This document shows, in pieces, positions 1 to 10,726 of a stretch of DNA of 64,000 bases. Where the stretch lies: positions 405,185,603-405,249,602 of the forward strand of contig CM053030.1 in NCBI GenBank assembly GCA_028564925.1, in the 5' to 3' direction. The notes under the pieces were generated by a model, which ran no database searches, was not told the origin of the DNA, and saw nothing but the letters and a program-made list of their open reading frames with translations. The translations under genes and the position numbers were made by a program. This stretch comes from Lithobates sylvaticus. Taxonomy: Eukaryota; Chordata; Amphibia; Anura; Ranidae. Positions within the stretch are counted from its first letter, which is position 1; every line of letters begins with the position of its first letter.

Positions 1-166
1 CAGCTCCTCATAATGGCAATAAACTCGCCCTCTTTTTTTGCCCGAAGATCCACTCCTTACACTATTTTGTAGAAGAAGCTCTCTTCGATAATTATCGCGC
101 ATTGTTTTCCACCTTTTTTTAAGGACATTTACTGAAATAAATTAAAATACATTTTTTTTATTACAG
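1..166 (+). other. Intron of the Harbinger transposase gene
   Basis: AT-rich sequence upstream of the acceptor at 161-166. It ends in a T-rich tract, and no other coding signal is seen. Confidence 0.6.
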
Positions 167-1043
167 ATATCTTGGCACTGGAAATACCTATACATCATTG
201 CACTATGAATTCAGAACAGGAATCTCAACAATTGGAGAAATAGTCAAGCTAACATGTGATGCTATTTGGAAATTGAAAACTACTTTCATGCCAATTCCCA
301 ATCAAGAAAAATGGAAGAATGTTGCCAAGCAGTTCTGGATCAAAACAAACTTTCCAAACTGCCTGGGAGCAATTGATGGGAAACACATTCGCCTAATAAA
401 ACCCTGTCACAGTGGTAGCCGATATTTTAATTATAAAAAATATTTTTCTGTAGTGCTAATGGCTGTGGTTGATGCAGATTATAAATTCCTATATATTGAT
501 GTAGGAGCATTTGGCAGTTCAGCAGACTCTTTTGTTTTCATGAATTCAACATTTGGGAAACGTCTACAATCTAATCGACTCGATTTACCCGAAAACAAAC
601 CATTACCCGGTACACAAAGTCCAGATATGCCATTTGTTTTTGTGGCTGATGAGGCTTTTGCTATCAACGAACACTTAATGAAGCCGTACTCACGGAGGAA
701 TCTAGACACTCAGAAGAGAATCTTCAATTATCGTCTCTGTCGGGCACGTAGGCTGGTTGAATGTTCCTTTGGGATTCTTGCTAACAAATGGCAAATATTC
801 CTAAAGCCTATCAATCTTAAGGTTGAAAATGCCTGTAAATTAATCAAGGCAGCGTGTGTTTTGCACAATGTAGTAAGGGATAGGGATGGTGTTAATTTTG
901 AGGACACATTGTCTCATAATTTACAACCTGCTGATTTTCCTCATGTCCGTGGTCCAACAGCAGGTTTCAGAATTCGGGAGGAATTTGCAGATTATTTTAT
1001 GAGCCCTGCAGGAGCAGTCAATTGGCAACAAAATATGATTTAA
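167..1043 (+). CDS. PIF/Harbinger transposase, catalytic exon
   Basis: This is the 3' exon of a Harbinger-superfamily (DDE_Tnp_4, HARBI1-like) transposase, which cuts and pastes its element at TWA targets. It follows a pyrimidine-rich tract and acceptor TTACAG at 161-166, so the exon starts at 167 rather than at an internal start codon. It stays open to TAA at 1041-1043. Counting from the Leu codon at 198, the acidic triad is Asp60 (AIDGKH), Asp151 (VADEAF) and Glu188 (RRLVECSFG). The 37-residue D-to-E spacing and the RARR...E context are typical of the family. The C-terminus also looks complete (YFMSPAGAVNWQ). The N-terminal exon would lie left of the window. I see no lesion in this exon, so the copy is young or under constraint. 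A domesticated HARBI1-like host gene is possible but less likely in this setting. Confidence 0.88.
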
Positions 1044-1184
1044 TAATTACAGGGATCACATTATAATTATCATTAAGATGTTGAATCTAATTTTGGGTTT
1101 GTGTTTACAACTATATACTTAGAAACCAAACAGCATATTGTTATCTAGTTTATCTTGAAAATTCTTATTGTATTGATTAAAGAC

Positions 1185-1190
1185 AATAAA
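1185..1190 (+). promoter_or_regulatory. Candidate polyadenylation signal of the Harbinger transposase
   Basis: AATAAA lies about 140 bases after the transposase stop, in AT-rich 3' untranslated sequence. It is followed by a T/G-rich stretch, as expected for a functional poly(A) site. Confidence 0.55.
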
Positions 1191-1249
1191 AATATGTTTC
1201 ATTCAACCTTGTTTATACTTACTTTAGGAGTTCACTAATAACAATAATA

Positions 1250-1360
1250 TTCAGTATCTCACAAAAGTGAGTACACACCTAAGTAAAAATTTTAAAATTG
1301 TGCACAGTGTGACAATATTTTGTGTGGCCACCATGAATTCCTAGACATGTGCACTGGCCA
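1250..1360 (-). mobile_element. Diverged Tc1/mariner 3'-end fragment
   Basis: The fragment begins with a terminal-repeat-like sequence, CAGTATCTCACAAAAGTGAG, matching the end of the Tc1 copy near 10.7 kb. The following bases (TTTTGTGTGGCCACCAT) resemble the antisense of the transposase C-terminal codons of that family (LENNGG). It is an old truncated copy; the inner boundary is vague. Confidence 0.55.
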
Positions 1361-1955
1361 AAAATTTAACTTTGACGTTTCTCTAAAAAAATTATTTTGT
1401 CTTTTTGTGTGAAATTGTTCATTAACGAATTGTTCATAATTAGTTGAACAAACAATTCTGAACGTAACAAATTCCACATGTGTATGAATTCCCAGCAACG
1501 ACCTGGGACTACCATCACCTTACAAGTAAGGGCTGTGGTGGAGGGGGGGGCTGTGTGTGTATGTACATGCATGTCCTATATACACATGTGAGGGGGGCTC
1601 AGAGAGTACAGGTGTGAGGGGGCTGAGGCACTGAAGGACTTGGTGGGACGGCAAGTAGACATGAACCTGGGTAATTTTGGTGATCAGACTTGGGGGGGCA
1701 GGCTTAAAGCTGTATAAGGGGCCCCGCAATTTATGAAGGCTGCCATGCTCACACCACCATATTTGAATTCACTTCTGAAGTCATTGTCGGTCAAAATTAT
1801 AATAATTAGTTAATTACTATTGTCTAAAAACTTGACTATTCACAATTTTCATTGCTGAATAATTTTCTAAAAATTTGAAAATGAAAAAGTAAAGAATTTA
1901 TAAATTAGAAAATTAGCCAAAAATACATACATTCTAAGTTAGCAAATGTTTAGGG
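1361..1955. other. Unassigned spacer
   Basis: Contains a GT-rich and G-rich low-complexity stretch (about 1525-1720), then AT-rich sequence grading into the TTAGGG minisatellite. Short antisense open frames here look fortuitous. No gene is recognised. Confidence 0.5.
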
Positions 1956-4175
1956 TTAGGGTGTTAATGTTATAGGGTTATGAGTTAGTGGTAATATTCT
2001 GCGTTTGTGACTATGAAAAGTGGGATTAGGGTTAGGGTTCAGCGTTTGGGACTATTCAAAGTGGGATTAGGGTTAGGGTTCAGCGTTTGGGACTAGGAAA
2101 AGGGGGATTAGGGTTAAGGTTCAGCGTTTGGGACTAGGAAAAGGGGGATTAGGGTTAGGGTTCAGCGTTTGGGACTAGGAAAAGGGGGATTAGGGTTAAG
2201 GTTCAGCGTTTGGGACTATTCAAAGTGGGATTAGGGTTAGGGTTCAGCGTTTGGGACTATTCAAAGTGGGATTAGGGTTAGGGTTCAGCGTTTGGGACTA
2301 TTCAAAGTGGGATTAGGGTTAGGGTTCAGCGTTTGGGACTAGGAAAAGGGGGATTAGGGTTAAGGTTCAGCGTTTGGGACTAGGAAAAGGGGGATTAGGG
2401 TTAGGGTTCAGCGTTTGGGACTAGGAAAAGGGGGATTAGGGTTAAGGTTCAGCGTTTGGGACTATTCAAAGTGGGATTAGGGTTAGGGTTCAGCGTTTGG
2501 GACTATTCAAAGTGGGATTAGGGTTAGGGTTCAGCGTTTGGGACTATTCAAAGTGGGATTAGGGTTAGGGTTCAGCGTTTGGGACTAGGAAAAGGGGGAT
2601 TAGGGTTAGGGTTCAGCGTTTGGGACTATTCAAAGTGGGATTAGGGTTAGGGTTCAGCGTTTGGGACTATTCAAAGTGGGATTAGGGTTAGGGTTCAGCG
2701 TTTGGGACTAGGAAAAGGGGGATTAGGGTTAAGGTTCAGCGTTTGGGACTAGGAAAAGGGGGATTAGGGTTAGGGTTCAGCGTTTGGGACTAGGAAAAGG
2801 GGGATTAGGGTTAAGGTTCAGCGTTTGGGACTATTCAAAGTGGGATTAGGGTTAGGGTTCAGCGTTTGGGACTATTCAAAGTGGGATTAGGGTTAGGGTT
2901 CAGCGTTTGGGACTATTCAAAGTGGGATTAGGGTTAGGGTTCAGCGTTTGGGACTAGGAAAAGGGGGATTAGGGTTAAGGTTCAGCGTTTGGGACTAGGA
3001 AAAGGGGGATTAGGGTTAGGGTTCAGCGTTTGGGACTAGGAAAAGGGGGATTAGGGTTAAGGTTCAGCGTTTGGGACTATTCAAAGTGGGATTAGGGTTA
3101 GGGTTCAGCGTTTGGGACTATTCAAAGTGGGATTAGGGTTAGGGTTCAGCGTTTGGGACTATTCAAAGTGGGATTAGGGTTAGGGTTCAGCGTTTGGGAC
3201 TAGGAAAAGGGGGATTAGGGTTAGGGTTCAGCGTTTGGGACTAGGAAAAGGGGGATTAGGGTTAGGGTTCAGCGTTTGGGACTATTCAAAGTGGGATTAG
3301 GGTTAGGGTTCAGCGTTTGGGACTATTCAAAGTGGGATTAGGGTTAGGGTTCAGCGTTTGGGACTAGGAAAAGGGGGATTAGGGTTAAGGTTCAGCGTTT
3401 GGGACTAGGAAAAGGGGGATTAGGGTTAAGGTTCAGCGTTTGGGACTAGGAAAAGGGGGATTAGGGTTAGGGTTCAGCGTTTGGGACTAGGAAAAGGGGG
3501 ATTAGGGTTAGGGTTCAGCGTTTGGGACTAGGAAAAGGGGGATTAGGGTTAAGGTTCAGCGTTTGGGACTATTCAAAGTGGGATTAGGGTTAGGGTTCAG
3601 CGTTTGGGACTAGGAAAAGGGGGATTAGGGTTAGGGTTCAGCGTTTGGGACTAGGAAAAGGGGGATTAGGGTTAAGGTTCAGCGTTTGGGACTAGGAAAA
3701 GGGGGATTAGGGTTAGGGTTCAGCGTTTGGGACTAGGAAAAGGGGGATTAGGGTTAGGGTTCAGCGTTTGGGACTAGGAAAAGGGGGATTAGGGTTAAGG
3801 TTCAGCGTTTGGGACTATTCAAAGTGGGAATAGGGTTAGGGTTCAGCGTTTGGGACTAGGAAAAGGGGGATTAGGGTTAGGGTTCAGCGTTTGGGACTAG
3901 GAAAAGGGGGATTAGGGTTAAGGTTCAGCGTTTGGGACTATTCAAAGTGGGATTAGGGTTAGGGTTCAGCGTTTGGGACTATTCAAAGTGGGATTAGGGT
4001 TAGGGTTCAGCGTTTGGGACTAGGAAAAGGGGGATTAGGGTTAGGGTTCAGCGTTTGGGACTAGGAAAAGGGGGATTAGGGTTAGGGTTCAGCGTTTGGG
4101 ACTACGAAAAGGGGGATTAGGGTTAGGGTTCAGCGTTTGGGAGTATTTAAAGTGGGATTTGGGTTAGGGTTCAGA
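1956..4175. repeat. 41-bp minisatellite with telomere-like TTAGGG core
   Basis: About 53 tandem 41-bp units, each built as TTCAGCGTTTGGGACTA, then a variable block, then GGATTAGGGTTAGGG. Three main unit types recur. Type A has ATTCAAAGTGGG. Type B has GGAAAAGGGGG followed by TTAGGG. Type b has the same block followed by TTAAGG. The left edge (1956-2037) and right edge (4130-4175) are degenerate, while the interior is nearly uniform, as expected for local expansion. It has no coding potential. Confidence 0.95.
2079..3185. repeat. Higher-order repeat inside the 41-bp minisatellite
   Basis: Reading unit types in order gives b-B-b-A-A-A at 2079-2324 and again at 2325-2570. A B-A-A spacer follows at 2571-2693, then the hexamer appears again at 2694-2939 and 2940-3185. 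The 246-bp hexamer is therefore a second-order unit. The block hexamer-hexamer-BAA is itself nearly duplicated, since the second occurrence is followed by BBAA. Confidence 0.85.
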
Positions 4176-4197
4176 GTTTGTAATGGGATATTATCAC

Positions 4198-4398
4198 TTA
4201 CGTTGTGATGCTCATCCGTGTGTAATTTTTAAACTTTTCAGGGTGCTCTCTCAAGTTCTGATACAGCAACACAAATTGACCTCTGGAGGAGTGTGTTTGG
4301 AGGATGGGATGGATCCAATAGCGACGTTCCTGCCTCTGTTTCAGGGTATGTTCCCAAAACATAAGCACAAAAAGTAACAAGAGCTCAGTAAACTCCAT
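4198..4398 (-). pseudogene. PIF/Harbinger transposase, N-terminal exon fragment
   Basis: The minus-strand frame starts at ATG 4398 and contains RRYWIHPI...RGQFVLLYQNLREHPEKF. I recognise this as the conserved N-terminal region of frog and fish Harbinger transposases (RRxWvhPil...G.f..l...Lr.d...F..y.RMs). The helix-turn-helix continuation and catalytic exon do not follow on this strand, because the fragment stops where the minisatellite begins. It lies opposite in strand to the catalytic exon at 167-1043, so the two cannot form one gene without an inversion. Confidence 0.7.
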
Positions 4399-4469
4399 TT
4401 TCGATGGATTCAGTCTCTTCAGCCACGAAATTCAGGAAGTGAACAGGATATGATGTAAAAGGAGGTTGG

Positions 4470-4624
4470 TTTTTATACTAACGCTAACGCCTAAAAAACG
4501 CGGCAAAAACGCTTGGGCGTTAGCGCTAATTTTAGCGCTAACGCGGCAAAAACGCGTAAAAAACGCGGCAATAGCGCTAGGCGGTAAACAGGCGTTTTTG
4601 CAACGCCTCAGTGTGAAAGTAGCC
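4470..4624. mobile_element. Terminal region of a Harbinger-type element
   Basis: Dense in GCGTTTTT/AAAAACGC and AGCGCTAA motifs in both orientations. It ends CAGTGTGAAAGTAGCC before TAA. Subterminal repeats of this kind and a TAA/TTA target fit PIF/Harbinger. It is probably the outer end of the element carrying the N-terminal exon just to the left. Confidence 0.5.
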
Positions 4625-4947
4625 TAAGAGTCAAAACAATGAAACAAATTAAATAAAAATTTCATGCAGCATCACCAATCATATATCGTGTGTCATAGGA
4701 ACAAATATAAATCATAATCTCTGTTCATTCCATTCGGGCTTAAAGATTTTAATCGGTTAATCCACCAAACCTCCCTCTTTCTCAGCTTAAGGATCCGATC
4801 ACCACCTCTTTTATCCCTAATAACTTCCTCAAGGACCATGTATCGCAAATGCACGATATACGATATACAATATACGATATACACGATATATGATTGGTGA
4901 TGCTGCATGACATTTTTATTTAATTTGTTTCATTGTTTTGACTCTTA
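4625..4947. mobile_element. MITE with about 65-bp terminal inverted repeats
   Basis: The left arm (4625-4690, TAAGAGTCAAAACAATG...) is the near-exact reverse complement of the right arm (about 4882-4947, ...CATTGTTTTGACTCTTA). The centre holds a short ACGATAT/ATATACG tandem. No coding sequence. The TAA/TTA edges suggest a TWA target. Confidence 0.8.
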
Positions 4948-5600
4948 CCAATTTTTGATACTGACATAAGATGTTTCTGGTGGTCATGAAGGCGGATCGA
5001 GACCCCCAGACGACGGCGGCGACGACGAAGAAGGTAGCCGGACTTCCCCCGCTCGGTAAAAGAGCTTGGTAAATGGCGGGGAAGTCCGGCGAGAAGACCC
5101 CCAAGACGGAAGAAGACCCCCGGAGAAGTGCAATAAACTATTTTTTCAAAAGTGTGTGTGTTTCTTTTACTTTACATTTTACACCTTAGGTGAATGGGTA
5201 GGGGTACATCGTCCCCTATACTCATTCACATAGGGTGGGGGGCCGGGATCTGAGGGCCCCCTTATAAAAGGGGGCTCTCAGATTCCGATAAGCCCCTGCC
5301 CGCAGACCCCGACAACCAACGGGGTTGTCGGGAAGAGGCCCTTATCCTCATCAACATGGGGACAAGGTGCTTTGGGGTGTGGTGGCCGCATGGCCCCCCC
5401 TTTCCCCAGGGCACCCCCCATGTTGAGGGCACGCGGCCTGGTACGGCTCAGGAGGGGGGGGGGCGCTCGTTCGTCCCCACCCCTTTCCTGGCCTGCCAGG
5501 CTGCGTGCTCGGATAAGGGTCTGACATGGATTTGGGGGGGACCCCCACGCCGTTTTTTCGGCGTGGGGATTCCCTTTAAATCCATGACAGGTGACGGAGC
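4948..5600. repeat. GC-rich dispersed repeat of ranid type
   Basis: Includes the stretch GGTGAATGGGTAGGGGTACA, a GGGGGCCGGGATCTGAGGGC block and several hairpins (for example CCCCCACGCC...GGCGTGGGG around 5550). I recall this sequence as very common in ranid frog clones; that is memory, not a search. Long open frames on both strands reflect GC richness, not genes. Confidence 0.6.
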
Positions 5601-5876
5601 TAGCGCGCCGGCATTTACTGCCTACGCTAGCTACGTACCTGAAGTTACGTTCGAAATGAACGGACTGCTCCGTGTGTGGGCAAGTCCGTTCATTTTCAAA
5701 AGTCCCGTGGACTTTGGCCGGCGGATTATCCGTCCGTGCGTGTGTGGGCAAGTCCGCACGTGTGTGGGCAAGTCCACACGCTCGGAAAGTCCAGCGGACC
5801 CAGCTGGAAAGTCCGGCGGGATTGTCCGCTGGACTAAGTCCGCCGGCAAAAGTCTGCACGTGTGTACGCGGCATTA
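5601..5876. mobile_element. MITE fragment rich in CAAGTCCG motifs
   Basis: Contains repeated GTGGGCAAGTCC and inverted GGACT/AGTCC motifs. It ends CACGTGTGTACGCGGCATTA, which resembles the ends of the frog 'GTACACACGG' MITEs. Its right edge cuts off the 5' end of the Tc1 copy that follows. The left boundary is uncertain. Confidence 0.5.
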
Positions 5877-5969
5877 GTGTTACAAGTTCTCAGGTGTAAA
5901 CAGGGAGCAGGTGTGTTAAATTTGGTGTTATCGCTCTCACTCTCTCATACTGGTCACTGGAAGTTCAAC

Positions 5970-6921
5970 ATGGCACCTCATGGCAAAGAACTCTCTGAGG
6001 ATCTAAAAAAAAAATTTGTTGCTCTACATAAATATGGCCTAGGATATAGGAAGATTGCAAAGACCCTGAAACTGAGCTGCAGCGTGGTGGCCAAGACCAT
6101 ACAGTGGTTTAACAGGCTAGGTTCCACTCAGAACAGGCCTCGCCATGGTCAACCAAAGAGGTTGAGTGAACGTGCTCAGCGTCATATCCAGAGGTTTTCT
6201 TTGGAAAATAGATGTATGAGTGCTGCCAGCATTGCTGCAGAGGTTGAAGGGATGGGGGGGGGGGGGGGGGGTCAGCCTGTCAGTGCTCAGACCATACACT
6301 GTACACTGCATCAAATTGGTCTGCATGGCTGTTGTCCCAGAAGGAAGCCTCTTCTAAAGATGATGCACAAGAAAACCCGCAAAGTTTGCTGAAGACAAGC
6401 AGACTCAAGACATGGATTACTGGAACCAAAACTTATTTGGTTCAGATGGTGTCAAGCATGTGTGGCGGCAACCGGGTGAGGAGTGTGTCTTGCTTACAGT
6501 CAAGCATGATGGTGGGAGTGTCATGGTCTGGAGCTGCATGAGTGCTGCCGGCACTGGGGAGCTACAGTTCATTGAGGGAACCATGAATGCCAACATGTAC
6601 TGTGACATACTGAAGCAGAGCATGATTCCCTCCCTTCGGAGACTGTGCCAAAGGGCAGTATTCCAACATTATAACAACCCCAAACACACCTCCAAGATGA
6701 TCACTGCCTTGCTAAAGAAGCTGAGGGTAAAGGTGATGGACTGGCCAAGCATGTCTCCAGACCTAAACCCTATTGGGCATCCGTGGGGCATCTTCAAACG
6801 GAAGGTGGAGGAGCGCAAGGTCTCTACCATCCACCAGATCCGTGATGTCATCATGGAGGAGTGGAAGAGGACTCCAGTGGCAACCTGTGAAGCTCTGGTG
6901 AACTCCATGCCCAAGAGGGTT
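5970..6921 (+). pseudogene. Tc1-family transposase, inactivated
   Basis: Starts MAPHGKELSEDLKKKFVALH, the usual N-terminus of this frog Tc1 family. Two helix-turn-helix segments follow (roughly residues 5-110), then the catalytic half (FGSDGVKHVW, GGGSVMVW, SPDLNPI). The gene is dead in several ways. A run of about 18 G lies near 6254-6272, and the frame shifts near 6390. The ILWSDET segment with the first catalytic Asp is deleted. The second Asp (family QHDNDPKH) reads QHYNNPKH, and the Glu of PIEHLW reads PIGHPW. The last codons are displaced to 10463 by insertion. Confidence 0.9.
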
Positions 6922-7377
6922 AGAGGGGTTGTAAACCCTCGTGTATTTTCACCTTAATGCATCCTATGTATTAAGGTGAAAAAACTTCTGACACTGACCA
7001 ACCCCCCCCCCCGTTTTACTCACCTGAGCCCGTTCGTTCCCATGGCAGAGACGCACTCTACCTCTCTGCCCATTGTCTCTGCTCTTGATTGGATAGAATG
7101 ATAGAAGCGCTGCCATTGGCTCCCGCTGCTATCAATCAAATCAAATGACGCAGGCGTCAGGGGTGGGGCCGAGTCCGGCATTCTGTGTCTATGGACGCAA
7201 AAGCCAGACTCGGGAGCTCACCCGCACGGTAACCCCCAAGGAGAGCGCTTCTCCTAGGGGGTTTCCCAATGCAGGGAGGAGCTAATAGCGCCACCAGATG
7301 ACTCCAGATGACGAGGATCGGGGCCACTCTGTGCAAAACGAACTGCACAGTGGAAGTAAGTATGACATGTTTGTTAT
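6922..7377. mobile_element. Non-autonomous element fragment (GGTTGTAAACCCTCG type)
   Basis: Starts with GAGGGGTTGTAAACCCTCG, a variant of the TTAAAGYGGTTGTATACCC end seen at 42342. It then has a poly-C run and ACTCACCTGAGCCC, sharing its body plan with the repeat at 43504-43975. Its right end is replaced by the TTAA element that begins at 7378. Confidence 0.6.
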
Positions 7378-7859
7378 TTAACCACTTGCCTACAGTGCAC
7401 TTTCACCCCCTTCCTGACCAGACCAATTTTCAGCATTCAGCGCTCTCACACTTTGAATGACAATTACTCAGTCATGCAACACTGTACCCAAATGAAATTT
7501 GCGTCCTTTTTTTCACACAAATAGAGCTTTCTTTTGGTGGTATTTAATCACTACTGGGTTTTTTTATTTTTTGTGCTATAAATTAAAAAAGACTGAAAAT
7601 TTGGTGAAAAAATGCCTTTTTCTTTGTTTCTGTCATAAAATTTTACAAATTAGTAATATTTCTTCATAAATTTTGGCCAAAATGTATATGGCTACATATC
7701 TTTGGTAAAAATAACCCTAATTAGTGTATATTATTTAGTTTTTGTGAAAGTTATAGAGTCTACAAGCTATGGTGCAAATCATTGAAAATTGATCACACCT
7801 GATCACACCTGATGTACTGAAGACCTATCTCGTTTCTTGAGACACTAACAAGCCAGGAA

Positions 7860-9455
7860 AGTACAAATACCCACAAAATGACCCCATTTTGGATAGCAGA
7901 CACCCCAACGTATAATCTATGAGGCATTATGAGTCTTTTGAACTGTTCATTTTTTTCCAGAAGTTTTTGGAATATGTGGAAAAAAAATGAAAACGCATTT
8001 TTTTTCCCACAAAGTTGTCCATTTTTAAGATATTTCCAACACATAGCATGTACATAGCAAAAATGACACCCCAAAATACATTCTGCTACTCCTCCTGAGT
8101 ATGGCGATACCACATGTGTGAGACTTTCACACAGCCTGGCCACATACAGAGGCCCGCCAGTGAAGTAGCACCTTCAGGCGTTCTACAAGCAGAAATTACA
8201 CATCTCATTTCTCAATTACCTATTACAGTTTTGAAGGCCCTGGAGCCCCAGGACAATAGAAACGCCCACAAAATGACCCCATTTTGGAAAGTAGACACCC
8301 CAACGTATAATCTATGAGTCATTATGAGTCTTTTGAACTGTTCATTTTTTTCCAGAAGTTTTTGGAATATGTGGAAAAAAAATGAAAACGCATTTTTTTT
8401 CCACAAAGTTGTCCATTTTTAAGATATTTCCAACACATAGCATGTACATAGCAAAAATGACACCCCAAAATACATTCTGCTACTCCTCCTGAGTATGGTG
8501 ATACCACATGTGTGAGACTTTTACACAGCCTGGCCACATACAGAGGCCCGCCAGTGAAGTAGCACCTTCAGGCGTTCTACAAGCATAAATTACACATCTC
8601 ATTTCTCAATCACCTATTACAGTTTTGAAGGCCCTGGAGCCCCAGGACAATGGAAACGCCCACAAAATGACCCCATTTTGGAAAGTAGACACCCCAACGT
8701 ATAATCTATGAGGCATTATGAGTCTTTTGAACTGTTCATTTTTTTCCAGAAGTTTTTGGAATATGTGGAAAAAAAAAGAAAACGCATTTTTTTTCCACAA
8801 AGTTGTCCATTTTTAAGATATTTCCAACACATAGCATGTACATAGCAAAAATGACACCCCAAAATACATTCTGCTACTCCTCCTGAGTATGGTGATACCA
8901 CATGTGTGAGACTTTTACACAGCCTGGCCACATACAGAGGCCCGCCAGTGAAGTAGCACCTTCAGGCGTTCTACAAGCATAAATTACACATCTCATTTCT
9001 CAATCACCTATTACAGTTTTGAAGGCCCTGGAGCCCCAGGACAATGGAAACGCCCACAAAATGACCCCATTTTGGAAAGTAGACACCCCAACGTATAATC
9101 TATGAGGCATTATGAGTCTTTTGAACTGTTCATTTTTTTCCAGAAGTTTTTGGAATATGTGGGAAAAAAAAGAAAACGCATTTTTTTTCCACAAAGTTGT
9201 CCATTTCTAAGATATTTCCAACACATAGCATGTACATAGCAAAAATGACACCCCAAAATACATTCTGCTACTCCTCCTGAGTATGGTGATACCACATGTG
9301 TGAGACTTTTACACAGCCTGGCCACATACAGAGGCCCGCCAGTGAAGTAGCACCTTCAGGCGTTCTACAAGCATAAATTACACATCTCATTTCTCAATCA
9401 CCTATTACAGTTTTGAAGGCCCTGGAGCCCCAGGACAATGGAAACGCCCACAAAA
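7860..9455. repeat. Four-copy 394-bp tandem array
   Basis: The marker TAATCTATGAGGCATTATGA recurs at about 7910, 8304 (one base changed), 8698 and 9092, an exact 394-base period. The first copy is the most diverged and the last three are almost identical, so the array grew from its right side recently. Antisense open frames repeat with the same period and are not genes. Confidence 0.92.
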
Positions 9456-9633
9456 TGAAGCATAAATTGCACTTCTAATTTCCTGACAACCTATTATTTT
9501 TGAAGGCCCTTATATTTCTAACAGATAGCATTTACATACCAAAAAATACACTCCAAAATAAATTCTATTGAGCAAAGGGTAAAAAAAAAAGTATTACCTG
9601 TGGTTTTTGTAGTGTCCCCAGAAGAGGGATTTG

Positions 9634-9722
9634 GTCCAGGCAGCAGGCAGCAGGCAGCAGGCAGCAGGCAGCAGGCAGCAGGCAGCAGGCAGCAGACAGC
9701 AGGCAGCAGGCAGCAGACAGGG
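9634..9722. repeat. Heptamer minisatellite (GGCAGCA)n
   Basis: About twelve copies of a 7-bp unit with occasional GACAGCA variants, inside the TTAA element. Confidence 0.9.
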
Positions 9723-10726
9723 ATGTGCTTAGCAACAATAATAATTATCCAGGCAGCAGGTAGGAATATTGTCTATAGTCAGCACAAGGATGTCGTCAGC
9801 ACAGCCAAAGCATTTGTCCTTTAGAAAATGTGTCCAGGTGTGGTCAGTTTATGCTGCAGGCAGGGAGATAGTGGCAGTAAGTCAGCAGCAGGCTGAGGGC
9901 CGCAATCGGGTAAGACCTGTGCACAGGGCCACAGGGGTAGAGGCTTCGACCCACCCAAATCTCTATGAAGCCTCCGGGCTCCAGACCCTAATCCGGAAAT
10001 TAAGAAACAGCTAGTAACCGGTCTTTGTTTACATTTAGTGGTCGGCTGTGAATGGATCACAGCCGATCACGTGGTAATCAGCCATCAGTCATTGGCTGAT
10101 TACCCTTGTCGGTGATGAGCAGTGTTCCTGGGAACACGCCGCCACCGACATGACCGCGCTGCGCACTCCCGATCGCGCGCATGCGCTGTCTAAAGTCGGG
10201 ACTTCCCCAATGTGATCAGCCGTGACGTAATCGCGGCTGATCACATGGTGAACAGCCATGCCCAATGGCTGTTCACCCCTGTCGGTGACGCGGTGTGTCT
10301 CCGGGACACGCCGGCACCGACAGAGCACGGCTGCGCGCCCGCGATCGCGCGCACGGCCGTGTCTTTTGGCCGCCGTCATATGACGGCGGCCCGCCACGAG
10401 AGCTGCACCCGTCCCGCCGTCATATGACGGCGGGCGGTCAGCAACTGGTTAACTGCCTTTTAGGCAGTGCTGGAAAATAATGGTGGCCAACAAAATATTG
10501 ACACTTTGGGCCCAATTTGGACATTTTCACTTAGGGGTGTACTCACTTTTGTTGCCATCGGTTTAGACATTAATGGCTGTGTGTTGAGTTATTTTGAGGG
10601 GACAGCAAATTTACACTGTTATACAAGCATTGTAGCAAATAATTTCTTCAGTGTTGTCACATGAAAAGATATAACAAAATATTTACAAAAATGTGAGGGG
10701 TGTACTCACTTTTGTGAGCTACTGTA

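Larger units (their letters stand above)
7378..10452. mobile_element. TTAA-flanked non-autonomous element with internal tandem array
   Basis: Begins TTAACCACTTGCC and ends GCAACTGGTTAA, giving short inverted ends with TTAA at both edges. The early part (CACTTTGAATGACAATTACT, then CTTTCTTTTGGTGGTATTTA) matches other TTAA elements at 11244 and 47964. The middle is the 394-bp tandem array. The right third holds GC-rich palindromes such as GTGATCAGCCGTGACGTAAT with its inverse and CCGCCGTCATATGACGGCGG. No transposase is encoded. A piggyBac- or Kolobok-like target preference is inferred from TTAA only. Confidence 0.7.
5877..10726 (+). mobile_element. Tc1/mariner element, interrupted by nested repeats
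   Basis: The 5' portion (5877-6921) carries leader and transposase. The 3' portion (about 10463-10726) resumes with the codons for LENNGG and ends in the terminal repeat AGGGGTGTACTCACTTTTGT...CTACTGTA. The 3.5 kb between consists of later insertions. The 5' terminal repeat is missing, apparently lost at the junction with the MITE on the left. Confidence 0.85.

Noticed and set aside
1956-4175. True telomere or chromosome end
   Set aside because: TTAGGG is only part of a 41-bp unit, and unique sequence and transposons lie on both sides.
5278-5899. Overlapping long open frames on both strands
   Set aside because: They lie in a GC-rich dispersed repeat where stops are rare. No domain, no start context and no splice signals support a gene.
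7793-9325. Repeated antisense frames of 64-116 residues
   Set aside because: They recur with the 394-bp period of the tandem array and carry no family features.
9769-10427. Short frames in the GC-rich end of the TTAA element
   Set aside because: No conserved motif, and they overlap palindromes of a non-coding MITE.
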